NCBI RefSeq assembly: GCF_030689305.1
Contig: NZ_JAUYVM010000003.1
Coordinates: 310,001-374,000, forward strand
Reading direction: 5' to 3'
DNA: 64,000 nucleotides
Source: Vibrio penaeicida
GTDB taxonomy: Bacteria > Pseudomonadota > Gammaproteobacteria > Enterobacterales > Vibrionaceae
The translations under genes were made by a program, and so were the position numbers. Below are positions 26,714 to 35,590 of this stretch, piece by piece. The first letter of the stretch is position 1; each line of letters opens with the position of its first letter. The notes below the pieces were generated by a model. The model did not search any database and was not told the DNA's origin. It saw nothing but the letters and a program-made list of their open reading frames with translations.

Positions 26714-26968
26714 TCGGGAGCGAATATTAATGCATCAACGTGTTTACTCGCTCACGTATTTGCATTGAGAATCCCATAGCGTGTATAGATATAAGTCTAA
26801 TTCTTGCGATATGCCGCAGAATTTTGCCAGCTTCTTGATGGTTTTGTAATCTCGGGCACACCTGATCAATAGGTTATGTGTTAAGTTTTATCTCCACTTG
26901 GATATGAGCTTTTTAAACAAGCCATACCCGATCTGAACAAGTAGTTTGCGTTGAAATAGGATGTTTTG

Positions 26969-27361
26969 ATGTTTAAAAAAGTGGATGTTCCGAGTATGAC
27001 GTCAACAGGGTTAAAAGTAGGTGATTCTGTGATTTCATTAGACCGAATTGAAGAACTGTACGTGAAGGATTACACCACCATAGACAAAGTGAAAAGGGCT
27101 GCACTCATTGCATTTGTGTTTGGTTTTGTCGCCTTACTCGTTCACCCGCTGTACGCTGGTCTACCCGTTTTTTTATTGGTGTATTGGTTCGCGTATGCTA
27201 AATCCCCCATCTATGAATTGCGCGCGGTTGTTAAATCGGGAAACCCTGAAACCGAAGATTTGGATACCGGATTACACAAAACCGTATCCAGAGAAGATTA
27301 CATCTTGGTGATCGAAAAATTCCACGCCATTAAAGCATATAACGAAATGACGGCGCATTAG
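26969..27361 (+). CDS. Small membrane protein, DUF6232-like
   Basis: A 130-residue protein. The N-terminal part (LKVGDSVISLDRIEELYVKDY) is a short beta-rich module. It is followed by two adjacent membrane helices (residues about 45-80), then a cytoplasmic-type tail. The layout resembles DUF6232 proteins, but I am not certain of the family. The ATG at 26969 is chosen over a TTG three bases upstream, with AATAGGAT as ribosome site. It stands alone between the terminator of the GH105 gene and a convergent gene. Function unknown. Confidence 0.65.
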   Translation: MFKKVDVPSMTSTGLKVGDSVISLDRIEELYVKDYTTIDKVKRAALIAFVFGFVALLVHPLYAGLPVFLLVYWFAYAKSPIYELRAVVKSGNPETEDLDTGLHKTVSREDYILVIEKFHAIKAYNEMTAH

Positions 27362-27484
27362 CCCCGTAATACTGGCTGACACTTCTCAACTATCTGGATA
27401 CCGACAGCATTATGTTTACCGGTATCCAAATTCGTTCTCTTTTAGGTATTCAACATCTCGAACGGGCTTGTTTAGAAGACTGCG

Positions 27485-27850
27485 TTAGCCCATAAAAGTG
27501 ACGCGCCTTATCAAGCCATCTTCAACTTCATATGCAGCAATAACCTTCAAGCTATTTTCAATTTCTCCAGACGCCAAACTCGACGATTCTGCCAATTCAT
27601 GATCAACCAAAAAACGGTCGTGAACAATGCGCTTTAGCGATGTCGCGTTTAAATACGTTAAGCTCGCAAACTTCTTTCCATAACGCTCAATCAACGTGTC
27701 TCTCCCTGTGTATTGAAGCCCTTTAGAGAAAGAGTGAATCTCCACATTTTCGTGATAAGTGGCTGCGAAAGCATCAATGTCGCGCGTGTTGTAGGCGTCG
27801 AGTTGTTGATCGACGATGGCAATGGTGGCAAGTTCCGTTTCAGTATGCAT
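27485..27850 (-). CDS. SnoaL/NTF2-like protein
   Basis: A 121-residue single-domain protein with the cone-shaped NTF2-like fold. The pattern VDQQLDAYNTRDIDAFAATYHENVEIHSF is the typical first helix and strand, and the C-terminus returns to a beta hairpin (EVEDGLIRRVTFMG). Members include small isomerases, cyclases and proteins without enzyme activity. The substrate is not predictable here. Its gene is isolated, and an inverted repeat (GGATACCG/CGGTATCC, 27393-27428) lies downstream in the convergent space. Confidence 0.8.
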   Translation of the reverse strand: MHTETELATIAIVDQQLDAYNTRDIDAFAATYHENVEIHSFSKGLQYTGRDTLIERYGKKFASLTYLNATSLKRIVHDRFLVDHELAESSSLASGEIENSLKVIAAYEVEDGLIRRVTFMG

Positions 27851-28092
27851 CTGGTATCCCTTTTTTGTTTGGCGAAGAGGGTATACATAATTAAGTAAAA
27901 GGTATAGTCAAACTGATTCAAGATGCTGCGTTCGCCGATTATAGATCCGCTAAAAAGTGAATGATCGACTCGGTCTCCGAGTTTTAGGTAGAATATCGCT
28001 CAAAGCACAGTTAACTACTTAATTATAAATCGCTAGACTCCTATGGTAGCCTCACAGCGACTTAAACAGACGTTGCGTGGTTATTGAGAAAG

Positions 28093-28299
28093 ATGAAGCA
28101 GCCCATTGTCGGTTACCATAAAGATGAATTTGATGATTGGGTGGCGGAATTACAGTGCGGTCATTTTCAACATGTCCGGAACAAACCTCCCTTTATAAAC
28201 AGACCTTGGGTTGAAACGGAGACAGGCCGTGATTCTATGTTGGGCTACAAACTGAATTGCAAAAAATGCGATTTAGGTGAACCGAAAGATCAGATTTAG
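28093..28299 (+). CDS. DUF3565 small zinc-binding-like protein
   Basis: A 68-residue protein. It has the DUF3565 pattern GYHKDEFDDWVAELQCGHFQHVRN, then PFINRPWV and a C-terminal CKKC. The Cys/His set suggests a structural zinc. I use the ATG at 28093 rather than the TTG nine bases upstream. Function is unknown in the family, and homologues often sit beside unrelated genes. Confidence 0.8.
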   Translation: MKQPIVGYHKDEFDDWVAELQCGHFQHVRNKPPFINRPWVETETGRDSMLGYKLNCKKCDLGEPKDQI

Positions 28300-28346
28300 C
28301 CAGCTAGGTCTATGTATTGATTGATATTCTTGCTTAGGCTGCCAAT

Positions 28347-28856
28347 TTATACCAATGTCTTTACCAACTCCAAATCGTTGAGAACCACCGAACTTAAACG
28401 TTCCTTGCTCCGTTTCCCTGTTTCGATAAATCCATGTTTCTTATAGAAAGTCAGAGCAGATTTGTTTGTATCCAGTGCCCATAACGTGATTTGGCTTACA
28501 GATGAGCATGCCAATTTCGATTCGCATTCTTCCATAAGCTTAGAACCAATCCCTTTGTCAAAGTGGCTTGGTAATAGGTAAATAGAGCTGATTTCGATAC
28601 TCTGAGATGAGAGATTGGGTTGAGCTTTGTCAAAACTGATAAAACCGACGACTTTCTGATTTTCTTCGGCGACAAGTAAATTAGCGAGGCTTTTACTGAT
28701 CACGTTTGTCCAGAGCTTGGTTCTGCGCTCAATAGTTTGTTGTTTAATAAAATCGTCAGGCATAAGACCGTGATATGCTGCCTGCCACGACGTAACATGG
28801 ATATGCGCTACGTCGGATACATCTTCTAAGACTGCCTCTCGAATTCTAATCTCCAT
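28347..28856 (-). CDS. GNAT N-acetyltransferase
   Basis: A 169-residue acetyltransferase. The N-terminus EIRIREAVLEDVSDVAHIHVTSW matches the group that includes YdaF/PaiA-like proteins (IHVxSWQAAYxGLMPDDF). The acetyl-CoA loop is LPSHFDKGIGSKLMEECE, followed by DTNKSALTFYKKHGF. An AGGAGATAGGGG stretch ahead of the ATG gives a ribosome site. It is a lone gene, and the substrate is unknown. Confidence 0.88.
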   Translation of the reverse strand: MEIRIREAVLEDVSDVAHIHVTSWQAAYHGLMPDDFIKQQTIERRTKLWTNVISKSLANLLVAEENQKVVGFISFDKAQPNLSSQSIEISSIYLLPSHFDKGIGSKLMEECESKLACSSVSQITLWALDTNKSALTFYKKHGFIETGKRSKERLSSVVLNDLELVKTLV

Positions 28857-29012
28857 TCCCCTATCTCCTTGAAATCATGAATATCCTTTGAACGGATAAT
28901 ACTGACTTTAAATGCATTGTGTCTGTTTAAATTGTTTCAAAGACTCAATACTTGACCCGACTATAGGATCAGGGTTCAAAATGGAAGTTAAGAAACAGTG
29001 AAGGGGGGAGTT

Positions 29013-29546
29013 ATGTTGACAGTGACACAACTGGCGCGAGAGTTTGGTATTTCGCGTGCCACGATTTTGTATTACGAAAAAGAAGGGTTGCTTTTCCCTG
29101 CCAACCGTTCTGATAACGGGTATCGGTGGTATGGCGCTAAGGAAGTGGAAAGGCTGGAAGCCATTACATCTTACCGATCTTATGGATTGCCCGTTTCCCG
29201 TATTCGCGTATTGCTGGAGCTGAAAGGCAAGTCTCAGACGCGGATTCTCAAAGAGCATTTTTCTCAGCTTGAGCAAGAAATTCAGACTCTTCGAAACCAG
29301 CAAAAAGCGATCGTTACCTTATTACAGGAACCGGAAATGCTTACTCAGAGCATCGTGACAAAAGCGCGGTGGGTGCAGATTATGGAAGCCGCAGGATTCA
29401 GTGAAAGTGACATGGTCACGTGGCATCAGAAGTTTGAAGAAATGGAGCCGAGTGAGCATCACAAGTTCTTGCGGTCACTCGGCATCGAAGGTGAAGAGCT
29501 TAACCGGATTCGCAACGGATCCCAAAGAGAACCCAGCTCCAAATAA
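29013..29546 (+). CDS. MerR-family transcriptional regulator
   Basis: A 177-residue regulator. The N-terminal winged helix (LTVTQLAREFGISRATILYYEKEGLLFPA) is followed by a coiled coil (about 75-110) and a helical C-terminal region of about 65 residues. That region lacks the Cys clusters of metal sensors and looks like a ligand- or partner-binding domain. I start at the ATG at 29013, preceded by AGGGGGGAG, rather than a GTG 15 bases upstream. It converges on the CoA-transferase operon with only five bases between the stops, so a regulatory link is possible but not shown. Confidence 0.88.
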   Translation: MLTVTQLAREFGISRATILYYEKEGLLFPANRSDNGYRWYGAKEVERLEAITSYRSYGLPVSRIRVLLELKGKSQTRILKEHFSQLEQEIQTLRNQQKAIVTLLQEPEMLTQSIVTKARWVQIMEAAGFSESDMVTWHQKFEEMEPSEHHKFLRSLGIEGEELNRIRNGSQREPSSK

Positions 29547-29551
29547 CAACA

Positions 29552-30223
29552 TTATGCTGCATTCATTGGCTTTAATGACGGGCTAATTAACAAGGGGGCT
29601 TCTGTGATTGCTTGGATAGTGTCGACATCCACGTCACTGGCAATTTCAGTGATGACAATACCTTCAGGGGTTATCTCAAAAACGCCAAGCTCGGTCACAA
29701 TCAAGTTTACTTGATTGACAGCAGTGAGCGGTAACGTGCATTTTTTGAGTATTTTGGGTTTCCCTTTGGCGGTATGTTCCATTGCTATGATGACTTTCTT
29801 GGCCCCGACGACTAAATCCATCGCACCTCCCATACCTGGAACCATTTTGCCCGGCACGATCCAGTTAGCAAGGTTGCCTTGTTGGTCAACTTCCAGTGCG
29901 CCTAACACAGTGGCATCGACGTGACCGCCACGAATAATCGCGAAGGAATCGGCACTATTGAAATAGCATGCGCAGTCTAGCGCTGTAATAGCTTGAGCAC
30001 CTGCGTTCACCAAATCGGGGTCTATATTGGCTTCGCTTGCCATTTCACCAACACCGAGCAGCCCATTTTCTGCCTGAAACAATATCTCTATTTCATCACT
30101 GACTTCGTTTGCCACTAATGTGGGAAGGCCAATGCCTAGGTTAACCACATCGCCATCGGTAAATTCTTGTGCGACGCGATTGGCTATGCGTTGTCGTATT
30201 TCGGCTTTGGTCAAATTGGTCAT
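29552..30223 (-). CDS. atoA: 3-oxoacid / acetoacetate CoA-transferase subunit B
   Basis: A 223-residue beta subunit of a family I CoA-transferase. The catalytic glutamate lies in FQAENGLLGVG, and the GxGxG-like motif in PGKMVPGMGGAMDLVVGAKK is conserved. With the A subunit (overlapping start and stop, ATGA) it moves CoA from a donor such as succinyl-CoA or acetyl-CoA to a 3-oxoacid. The neighbouring thiolase and the homogentisate genes, which yield acetoacetate, make acetoacetate the best substrate guess. It could also be named scoB or pcaJ-like. Confidence 0.88.
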   Translation of the reverse strand: MTNLTKAEIRQRIANRVAQEFTDGDVVNLGIGLPTLVANEVSDEIEILFQAENGLLGVGEMASEANIDPDLVNAGAQAITALDCACYFNSADSFAIIRGGHVDATVLGALEVDQQGNLANWIVPGKMVPGMGGAMDLVVGAKKVIIAMEHTAKGKPKILKKCTLPLTAVNQVNLIVTELGVFEITPEGIVITEIASDVDVDTIQAITEAPLLISPSLKPMNAA

Positions 30224-30900
30224 GATAGGGATCCTTGCTGGTAGATGTGGTCGACATATAAGCTTGGGGTGTGGATAGCTTCTGGTTGAATTTCGCCTAC
30301 ATCGACGAGCTCTATCGCTTCAACAATGACGGTCTTGGCAGCAGTTGCCATTATGGGATTAAAATTCTGAGTGGTCTTGTTGTAAAACACATTCCCTTTT
30401 TTATCGACTTTTGAACCCCGTATTAGTGCCAGATCGGCTTTTAGCGGTTTTTCCAGAAGAAACGGGACATCATCAATCACCACGGTTTGTTTTCCTTCTG
30501 CCACGATAGTGCCCAAACCCGTAGGGGTCAGCACGCCACCTAAGCCCGCGCCACCTGCACGTATGCGTTCAGCCAATGTGCCTTGTGGAACCAGCTCCAC
30601 ATCCAGCTCCCCCGAATTCATCTGTGCACCTGTTTCAGGGTTTAACCCGATGTGGGAAGCGAAGAGCTTTTTTACTCGCTTTTGCGCGATCAGCCGGCTG
30701 ACACCATGTTCCGGATAGCCAGTGTCGGTGCTGATTAATGTGATGTCTTTAATGTCATTTTCAATCAATAAATCAATCAAACCCTCTGGTGCGCCAGTCG
30801 ACATAAAACCGCCGATCATAATCGTCATGTCATCTTTTAGGAGAGAGGCAACGCCTGCTTTTTCTATCTTTTTCTTCATGACCTTTTCGTCTTTCTGCAT
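30220..30900 (-). CDS. atoD: 3-oxoacid / acetoacetate CoA-transferase subunit A
   Basis: A 226-residue alpha subunit of the same CoA-transferase. It carries the CoA-binding glycine-rich segment MIGGFMSTGAPEGLIDLLI and the LFASHIGLNPETGAQMNSGE region. I use the ATG at 30900, five bases after the thiolase stop. The open frame runs further upstream into the thiolase gene, but the extra residues do not look like protein. The three genes thiolase-A-B form a compact operon read toward the MerR gene. Confidence 0.88.
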   Translation of the reverse strand: MQKDEKVMKKKIEKAGVASLLKDDMTIMIGGFMSTGAPEGLIDLLIENDIKDITLISTDTGYPEHGVSRLIAQKRVKKLFASHIGLNPETGAQMNSGELDVELVPQGTLAERIRAGGAGLGGVLTPTGLGTIVAEGKQTVVIDDVPFLLEKPLKADLALIRGSKVDKKGNVFYNKTTQNFNPIMATAAKTVIVEAIELVDVGEIQPEAIHTPSLYVDHIYQQGSLS

Positions 30901-30905
30901 GATAG

Positions 30906-32117
30906 CTATGCCTCGATTCGCTTTAAAATGACAGCGGTTCCCATGCCACCACCAATACACAAAGACGCCAAGCCTATATTTGCTTTTGAGCGATTGAGCT
31001 CGTACACCAATGTAGTCACGACTCGGTTGCCGGATGCTCCAATTGGATGCCCCAGCGCAATTGCGCCTCCGTTGGAATTACTGCGTTCAAGAATCCAATC
31101 TTTGGAAACGTCGTGCTGCGCACTAAGCTGTTTGATAACGCCAAGAGATTGTGCGGCAAACGCTTCGTTAAGCTCAAAACAGTCAATTTGATTGAGGCTC
31201 ATATGTGCTTTCTTAAGCGTATTGGCAATGGCATTGACTGGACCAAGCCCCATGATTTCTGGCTCAATGCCTGCTTGACCATATTCAACAAGCTCAGCTA
31301 ATGGTGTGAGCCCTAATTGCTTAACGGCAGTTTCATTCGCCAGTAATATTGCGGATGCTCCGTCATTGATGCCAGAAGCATTACCAGCGGTGACAGAGCC
31401 GGATTTACTAAAGGCAGGGCGCAGTGCTTGCAGTTGTTCCAACGTGCAGTCGCGTTTGGGGAATTCATCTTGAGCAACAACCGTTTCTTTTCGGCGGTTT
31501 ACTACGGTGATGGGCGCTATTTCTTGATCAAATCTGCCTTCATCTTGGGCGCGAACGGCTTTAAGTTGGCTTTGGAGTGCGTATTGGTCTTGCTCTTCGC
31601 GAGAAAGGTTCAGCTTCTCGACAATGTTTTCCGCGGTGATGCCCATAGGGTATTGATAGAATGCGTCGGTGAGCCCGTCATGCATGATGGTATCCACCAT
31701 GGTTTGATTGCCTATTTTGTGTCCACGGCGGTTATCACCAGAAACAACAAATCCAGCGTTAGACATGCTTTCCATACCACAGGTCATGACGACTTGTGCA
31801 TCGCCTGCTCGGATATGGCTGGCTGCATCGGTAATCGCTTTCATGCCACTGCCACATATCATGTTGAGCGTGTAAGCGGGTACAGACGAAGGTATGCCTG
31901 CCTTAATGGAAGCCTGCCTGCCCGGTCCCATTCCACTTCCAGCGGAAAGTACGTTGCCGACGATCACCTCGTCGATATTCCCGGGAGCGATATTGGATTG
32001 CGAGATAGCGGCTTTGATCGCATGAGCACCAAGATCCACCGCGCTGAGTGGCGACAGAGCACCATTGAAATTTCCAATAGGTGTGCGTTTTGCCGCAACG
32101 ATATAAATGGCTTCCAT
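30906..32117 (-). CDS. atoB: Acetyl-CoA C-acetyltransferase (thiolase)
   Basis: A 403-residue biosynthetic/degradative thiolase. The nucleophilic Cys sits in LNMICGSGMKAI near residue 88, the catalytic His in ALGHPIGASG, and the second Cys in ASLCIGGGMGTAV. It interconverts acetoacetyl-CoA and two acetyl-CoA. It is first in the operon with the CoA-transferase subunits, so together they take free acetoacetate to acetyl-CoA. Confidence 0.92.
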   Translation of the reverse strand: MEAIYIVAAKRTPIGNFNGALSPLSAVDLGAHAIKAAISQSNIAPGNIDEVIVGNVLSAGSGMGPGRQASIKAGIPSSVPAYTLNMICGSGMKAITDAASHIRAGDAQVVMTCGMESMSNAGFVVSGDNRRGHKIGNQTMVDTIMHDGLTDAFYQYPMGITAENIVEKLNLSREEQDQYALQSQLKAVRAQDEGRFDQEIAPITVVNRRKETVVAQDEFPKRDCTLEQLQALRPAFSKSGSVTAGNASGINDGASAILLANETAVKQLGLTPLAELVEYGQAGIEPEIMGLGPVNAIANTLKKAHMSLNQIDCFELNEAFAAQSLGVIKQLSAQHDVSKDWILERSNSNGGAIALGHPIGASGNRVVTTLVYELNRSKANIGLASLCIGGGMGTAVILKRIEA

Positions 32118-32331
32118 CTGCTTACTCTTCTTCCTGAATACGTAAATCTCAGTGTATGAAAGAACGGACTGGAGGTGTTATAAGCAGAAATTCAAAGCCA
32201 CTTTGCATATTTGCAAAGTGGGATACAAATGTATGGGGATTCGAGGCAGAATAGCCATTCTTATACTTGAGGAGTGTCGCGTTGAAAGGGATTCAAACAA
32301 CTACAGAACCAAGGAAAACTAAGCTGGGGAA

Positions 32332-33492
32332 ATGCGTTATATGATTTCATTAACCCAATCTCAAGCCCAAAAACTAGCGCTACTTTCTCAAGGGTTACCG
32401 CCCAAATCTCCAAAGTCTCACTCCACTTCACATACGTTAAAGGTGATTGAGCAGCTTGGTTACATTCAGATAGATACCATTTCAGTGGTTCAGCGAGCGC
32501 ATCACCATGTGTTGTGGAGCCGCAATCCCAATTACCAACCTGATCATCTTGAAAAGCTTGTTGCTGAAAATAAAGTGCTGGAGTACTGGTCACATGCCGC
32601 CTCTTTTCTGCCAATGAAGAATTTTCGGTACACCTTGCCTCGTAAATTGGCCATTAAATCTGGTCAGCAAGGGCACTGGTATAAGAAAGATACCAAGCTA
32701 ATGAATCACGTTATTAAACGTATAGAGGAAGAAGGACCACTGCTCGCTAAAGATTTTGATTCAAAAGGCACCAAAATTAATGGCTGGGGAGCGAAGCCAG
32801 CCAAACGTGCATTGGAATACCTGTTTATGCAGGGAGACTTAATGATTCCGGAGCGTCGAGGTTTTCAGAAAGTGTACGACTTAACCGAGCGTGTACTGAC
32901 GCCGGAAATCGATACCTCTGTGCCGACATCGCAAGAGCATGCGCATTTTTTAGTTCTTTGCTATTTGAAAGCACATGGGCTTGGAACGCTTTCTGAAATG
33001 ATCTATTTGCTCAAGGATGTGAAAGCCAATGTCACCCAAGCGCTCCGTGATTTATGCGATGAAGGCACAATTGTTGAAGTAGAAGTTCAGGGGAAGAGTT
33101 ACTGGGTTCTTTCGGAATCCTTACCCTTATTGGATACACGCCTGAATCGTAAACGAGCAAAAATTCTTTCACCGTTTGATAACCTTCTTATTCAAAGAAA
33201 GCGAGCCACTGCATTCTTCAATTTTGATTACTTAATCGAATGTTATGTGCCTGAAGCAAAACGTCAATTTGGCTACTTTTGTTTGCCCATTTTATGGAAT
33301 GGGGAATTAGTCGCGAGGGCGGATTGCAAGGTGGATAAAGGCACCTCTACGTTGAATGTGATCCATTTATTTATAGAGGCTTCACTGAAAAAGAAATCGG
33401 AATTTTTAGAGGCATTAGAACAAGAACTCATGGATTTCAGTGAATTCAATCAGTGTGAAAAGTATGAAATTCTTAAGATCTCTGAACGTTGA
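32332..33492 (+). CDS. YcaQ/AlkX-type winged-helix DNA glycosylase (HTH_42)
   Basis: A 386-residue protein of the HTH_42 superfamily, built of three tandem winged-helix modules and a beta-barrel. The HHHVLWSRNPNYQ segment and the preceding QID (GYIQIDTISVVQ) match the YcaQ-type subgroup, which carries Gln-hydrophobic-Asp where AlkZ carries Gln-hydrophobic-Gln. Characterised members excise alkylated bases and unhook interstrand crosslinks. No antibiotic cluster is nearby. It is a single gene divergent from the thiolase operon. Confidence 0.85.
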   Translation: MRYMISLTQSQAQKLALLSQGLPPKSPKSHSTSHTLKVIEQLGYIQIDTISVVQRAHHHVLWSRNPNYQPDHLEKLVAENKVLEYWSHAASFLPMKNFRYTLPRKLAIKSGQQGHWYKKDTKLMNHVIKRIEEEGPLLAKDFDSKGTKINGWGAKPAKRALEYLFMQGDLMIPERRGFQKVYDLTERVLTPEIDTSVPTSQEHAHFLVLCYLKAHGLGTLSEMIYLLKDVKANVTQALRDLCDEGTIVEVEVQGKSYWVLSESLPLLDTRLNRKRAKILSPFDNLLIQRKRATAFFNFDYLIECYVPEAKRQFGYFCLPILWNGELVARADCKVDKGTSTLNVIHLFIEASLKKKSEFLEALEQELMDFSEFNQCEKYEILKISER

Positions 33493-33513
33493 TTGTTGCC
33501 CGCTTTATGGGCG

Positions 33514-34401
33514 TTACTCAAGCAAGAATGTCTTAAACTGCTTCGCCGCAGGAGAGGCTTTATTTTGTGGCTGGTAAAACAGGTTGAGGCTCCACAAGCT
33601 TGTATCGTATTCGCTTAACAGTTGGATGAGCTGTTGGTTTTCAAGAGCGTTTTTCACAATGAATTCGGGCAGGTAGGCAATTCCCGCCCCTTTTAATGCC
33701 CCCTGGAGAAGCAGGTCACTGTCGTTCACTTCCAGTGATTTTGGCACCTTCACAATTAGAGTTTCGTCGTCCTTTTTGAATATCCAATCGTTACTGCCGG
33801 TTAAGGTGGTCGCGAATAGGCATTGGTGCAAGGTGATGTCGGTAGGAGTTTCTGGTTTACCGTTTTGCGCTAGATATTCTGGTGACGCAACGGCCACAAA
33901 GGGTTCCGAAATCAGCTCTCGGCGAACGAGGTGCACGTCTCGGTCTCGATAACCTTGGTAATGCGCGTTGGCGCTGATGATCAAATCGGCTCTGTCGGAA
34001 TGGTCGAGCGCCCATGGTGTCACCGTAAGATTGAATGTGACTTTAGGGTGAGATTTCATGTAATCAGAAATCTTGTCCATCAAAAAATTGTTGGCATACG
34101 CTGGTGTGCAGGCAATGTTAATGTGTCCGTTATTCTCGCTTTGAAAGCCTTCTAACTTTCGGCGTATTTGGTTGCTGCTATCCACTATAGGAGCAAACTC
34201 ATCAAACAGGGTTTGCCCCGCAGGTGTTGGGGTAAGAAGTCGGTTAGACCGATGGCAAAGCGTCATCCCAAAATGTTGCTCCAACTCTTGTAACCATCGG
34301 CTTCCGGCAGACACAGAAAGTTCAAACTCCCTAGCTGCTGCGGAAATAGATCCGGTTCTAATCACCGAAACAAAAAACGCCATTTTATCGAGCATACCCA
34401 T
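33514..34401 (-). CDS. LysR-family transcriptional regulator
   Basis: A 295-residue LTTR with the N-terminal helix-turn-helix GSISAAAREFELSVSAGSRWLQELE and the co-inducer domain from about residue 90. It lies downstream of maiA in the same orientation, separated by a terminator at 34489-34510, so it probably has its own promoter. Position next to the homogentisate genes makes it a possible regulator of them, but no operator evidence was found. Confidence 0.9.
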   Translation of the reverse strand: MGMLDKMAFFVSVIRTGSISAAAREFELSVSAGSRWLQELEQHFGMTLCHRSNRLLTPTPAGQTLFDEFAPIVDSSNQIRRKLEGFQSENNGHINIACTPAYANNFLMDKISDYMKSHPKVTFNLTVTPWALDHSDRADLIISANAHYQGYRDRDVHLVRRELISEPFVAVASPEYLAQNGKPETPTDITLHQCLFATTLTGSNDWIFKKDDETLIVKVPKSLEVNDSDLLLQGALKGAGIAYLPEFIVKNALENQQLIQLLSEYDTSLWSLNLFYQPQNKASPAAKQFKTFLLE

Positions 34402-34488
34402 CCTTGATTACTTTTCTTACTCAATGGACTTTAAACGAAACCAAAATATCTTGGCTGAGATTGGATTGAAAGTGTGAGTTTGAATGGA

Positions 34489-34510
34489 AAACCGCCCTGC
34501 GGTGCAGGGC
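34489..34510 (-). terminator. Intrinsic terminator after maiA
   Basis: The stem GCCCTGC-ACC-GCAGGGC on the minus strand is followed by GGTTTTCC. It begins seven bases after the maiA stop, ending the hmgA-fahA-maiA transcript. Confidence 0.75.
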
Positions 34511-34516
34511 GATGGA

Positions 34517-35131
34517 TTATTTAGGGCTCGCGTCCGAAAAAGCAGATAACGCTAGGCAGTTACTTTCAATCTCGACCAGCCTTGGGTATGGCGCGAGGTC
34601 GAATTCGAAGCGGCGGGCGTTGAATACCTGGGGAACCAAAAAGATATCGGCAAGAGTGGGGCTATCGCCGCAACAAAATGCGGTGTCTGATTTAGACAGC
34701 TTCTTCTCTAATCCTTCAAAACCTTGCTGCAACCAGTGGTGATACCAAGCCAGCTTTTCTTCTTCACTTTGCGCCAACTCGCCGGTTAAATGCTTTAACA
34801 CTCGAAGATTGTTAAGTGGATGCATGTCGCACGCGACGTCGTAGGCTAGGGCACGGCACTGCGCTCGTTTGATTGGGTGCTCAGGTAACAAGGGCAGCTC
34901 TGGGTAGAGCTCATCGAGGTATTCGATGATCGCGAGCGACTGAGTAATAATGTCTCCTTGCGTTTCTAAAGAAGGCACCAAGCCAGCGGAATTCACTTCA
35001 AGGTATTCCACACTGTTTTGGTCACCATCCAGCAATGAGACAGGAATAGACTCGTAGTCTACCCCTTTCAAGTTTAAGGCAATTCTTACTCGATAAGCCG
35101 CAGTAGAACGGACGTAATCGTATAATTTCAT
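34517..35131 (-). CDS. maiA: Maleylacetoacetate isomerase (zeta-class GST)
   Basis: A protein of about 204 residues with the glutathione-transferase fold. The N-terminal motif MKLYDYVRSTAAYRVRIALN is the zeta-class glutathione-binding site, and the later GDSPTLADIFLVPQVFNA is the conserved N-capping region. It converts maleylacetoacetate to fumarylacetoacetate in the homogentisate pathway. I prefer the ATG at 35131 (AGGA seven bases upstream) to the ATG at 35137. It follows fahA with an unusually large gap that holds two repeat elements. Confidence 0.92.
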   Translation of the reverse strand: MKLYDYVRSTAAYRVRIALNLKGVDYESIPVSLLDGDQNSVEYLEVNSAGLVPSLETQGDIITQSLAIIEYLDELYPELPLLPEHPIKRAQCRALAYDVACDMHPLNNLRVLKHLTGELAQSEEEKLAWYHHWLQQGFEGLEKKLSKSDTAFCCGDSPTLADIFLVPQVFNARRFEFDLAPYPRLVEIESNCLALSAFSDASPK

Positions 35132-35155
35132 TAGCATTTCCTATAATACCAGTAT

Positions 35156-35421
35156 TATACCCAAGTGATCTCAAGATACAGGATTCAGAGCCTCATAGTC
35201 TGTTCCAACTCAAGGAAAAGAACGCAGTGGAATGATGAGTCCTTTCCAAGTTCTTTGACGATGAAATGGGACAGGATATGGGCTCCCAAGGGCGAGTTTA
35301 ACTGGCTTTCATACTGCGTTACCGATTCTTGATTTAGAATGACTAGATCTTCATATCGCTGCCTTGTCTGAAAGCCAGTTAACTCTCGCTGAACCAAGTA
35401 TCTTGAGGTTACTTGGGTATA
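35156..35421. repeat. 266-base inverted-repeat element (MITE-like)
   Basis: The left end TATACCCAAGTGATCTCAAG and the reverse complement of the right end, TATACCCAAGTAACCTCAAG, agree over about 24 bases with two or three mismatches. The interior of about 215 bases contains a minus-strand open frame of 70 codons with no ribosome site, which I treat as part of the element. No transposase is present. The element sits between fahA and maiA. A minimal relative occurs at 59520-59541. Confidence 0.75.
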
Positions 35422-35572
35422 GTAAGTAATTACTCATTCTAGCTTGTTAAAACACTCGATAACTGCGTTAAAAAATTTAATTGTAGAATAACTACTTATC
35501 GAAATTTTTTGCCTTGTTCTCAAGCGTTTTTCCTTCGCTATTTATGAACACTTACTTACTGTGGTTGGGTAT
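35422..35572. repeat. Second short repeat element, abutting the first
   Basis: About 150 bases with partial inverted ends: AGTAAGTAATTACTCATT on the left and, on the opposite strand at the right, AGTAAGTAAGTGTTCATA. The right border ends in TTGGGTATA, sharing the TATACCCAA word of the first element. The interior is AT-rich with no ORF. The mosaic arrangement suggests nested or serial insertion. Confidence 0.55.
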
Positions 35573-35590
35573 AAGCCACTTAATTCATAC

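Noticed and set aside
28908..29303. 131-codon minus-strand frame opposite the merR gene
   Set aside because: It is antisense to a clear MerR coding region with normal codon periodicity and is a shadow.
35185..35397. 70-codon minus-strand open frame inside the inverted-repeat element
   Set aside because: It lies wholly within the repeat, has no ribosome site, and is better explained as repeat sequence. A product would need proteomic proof.
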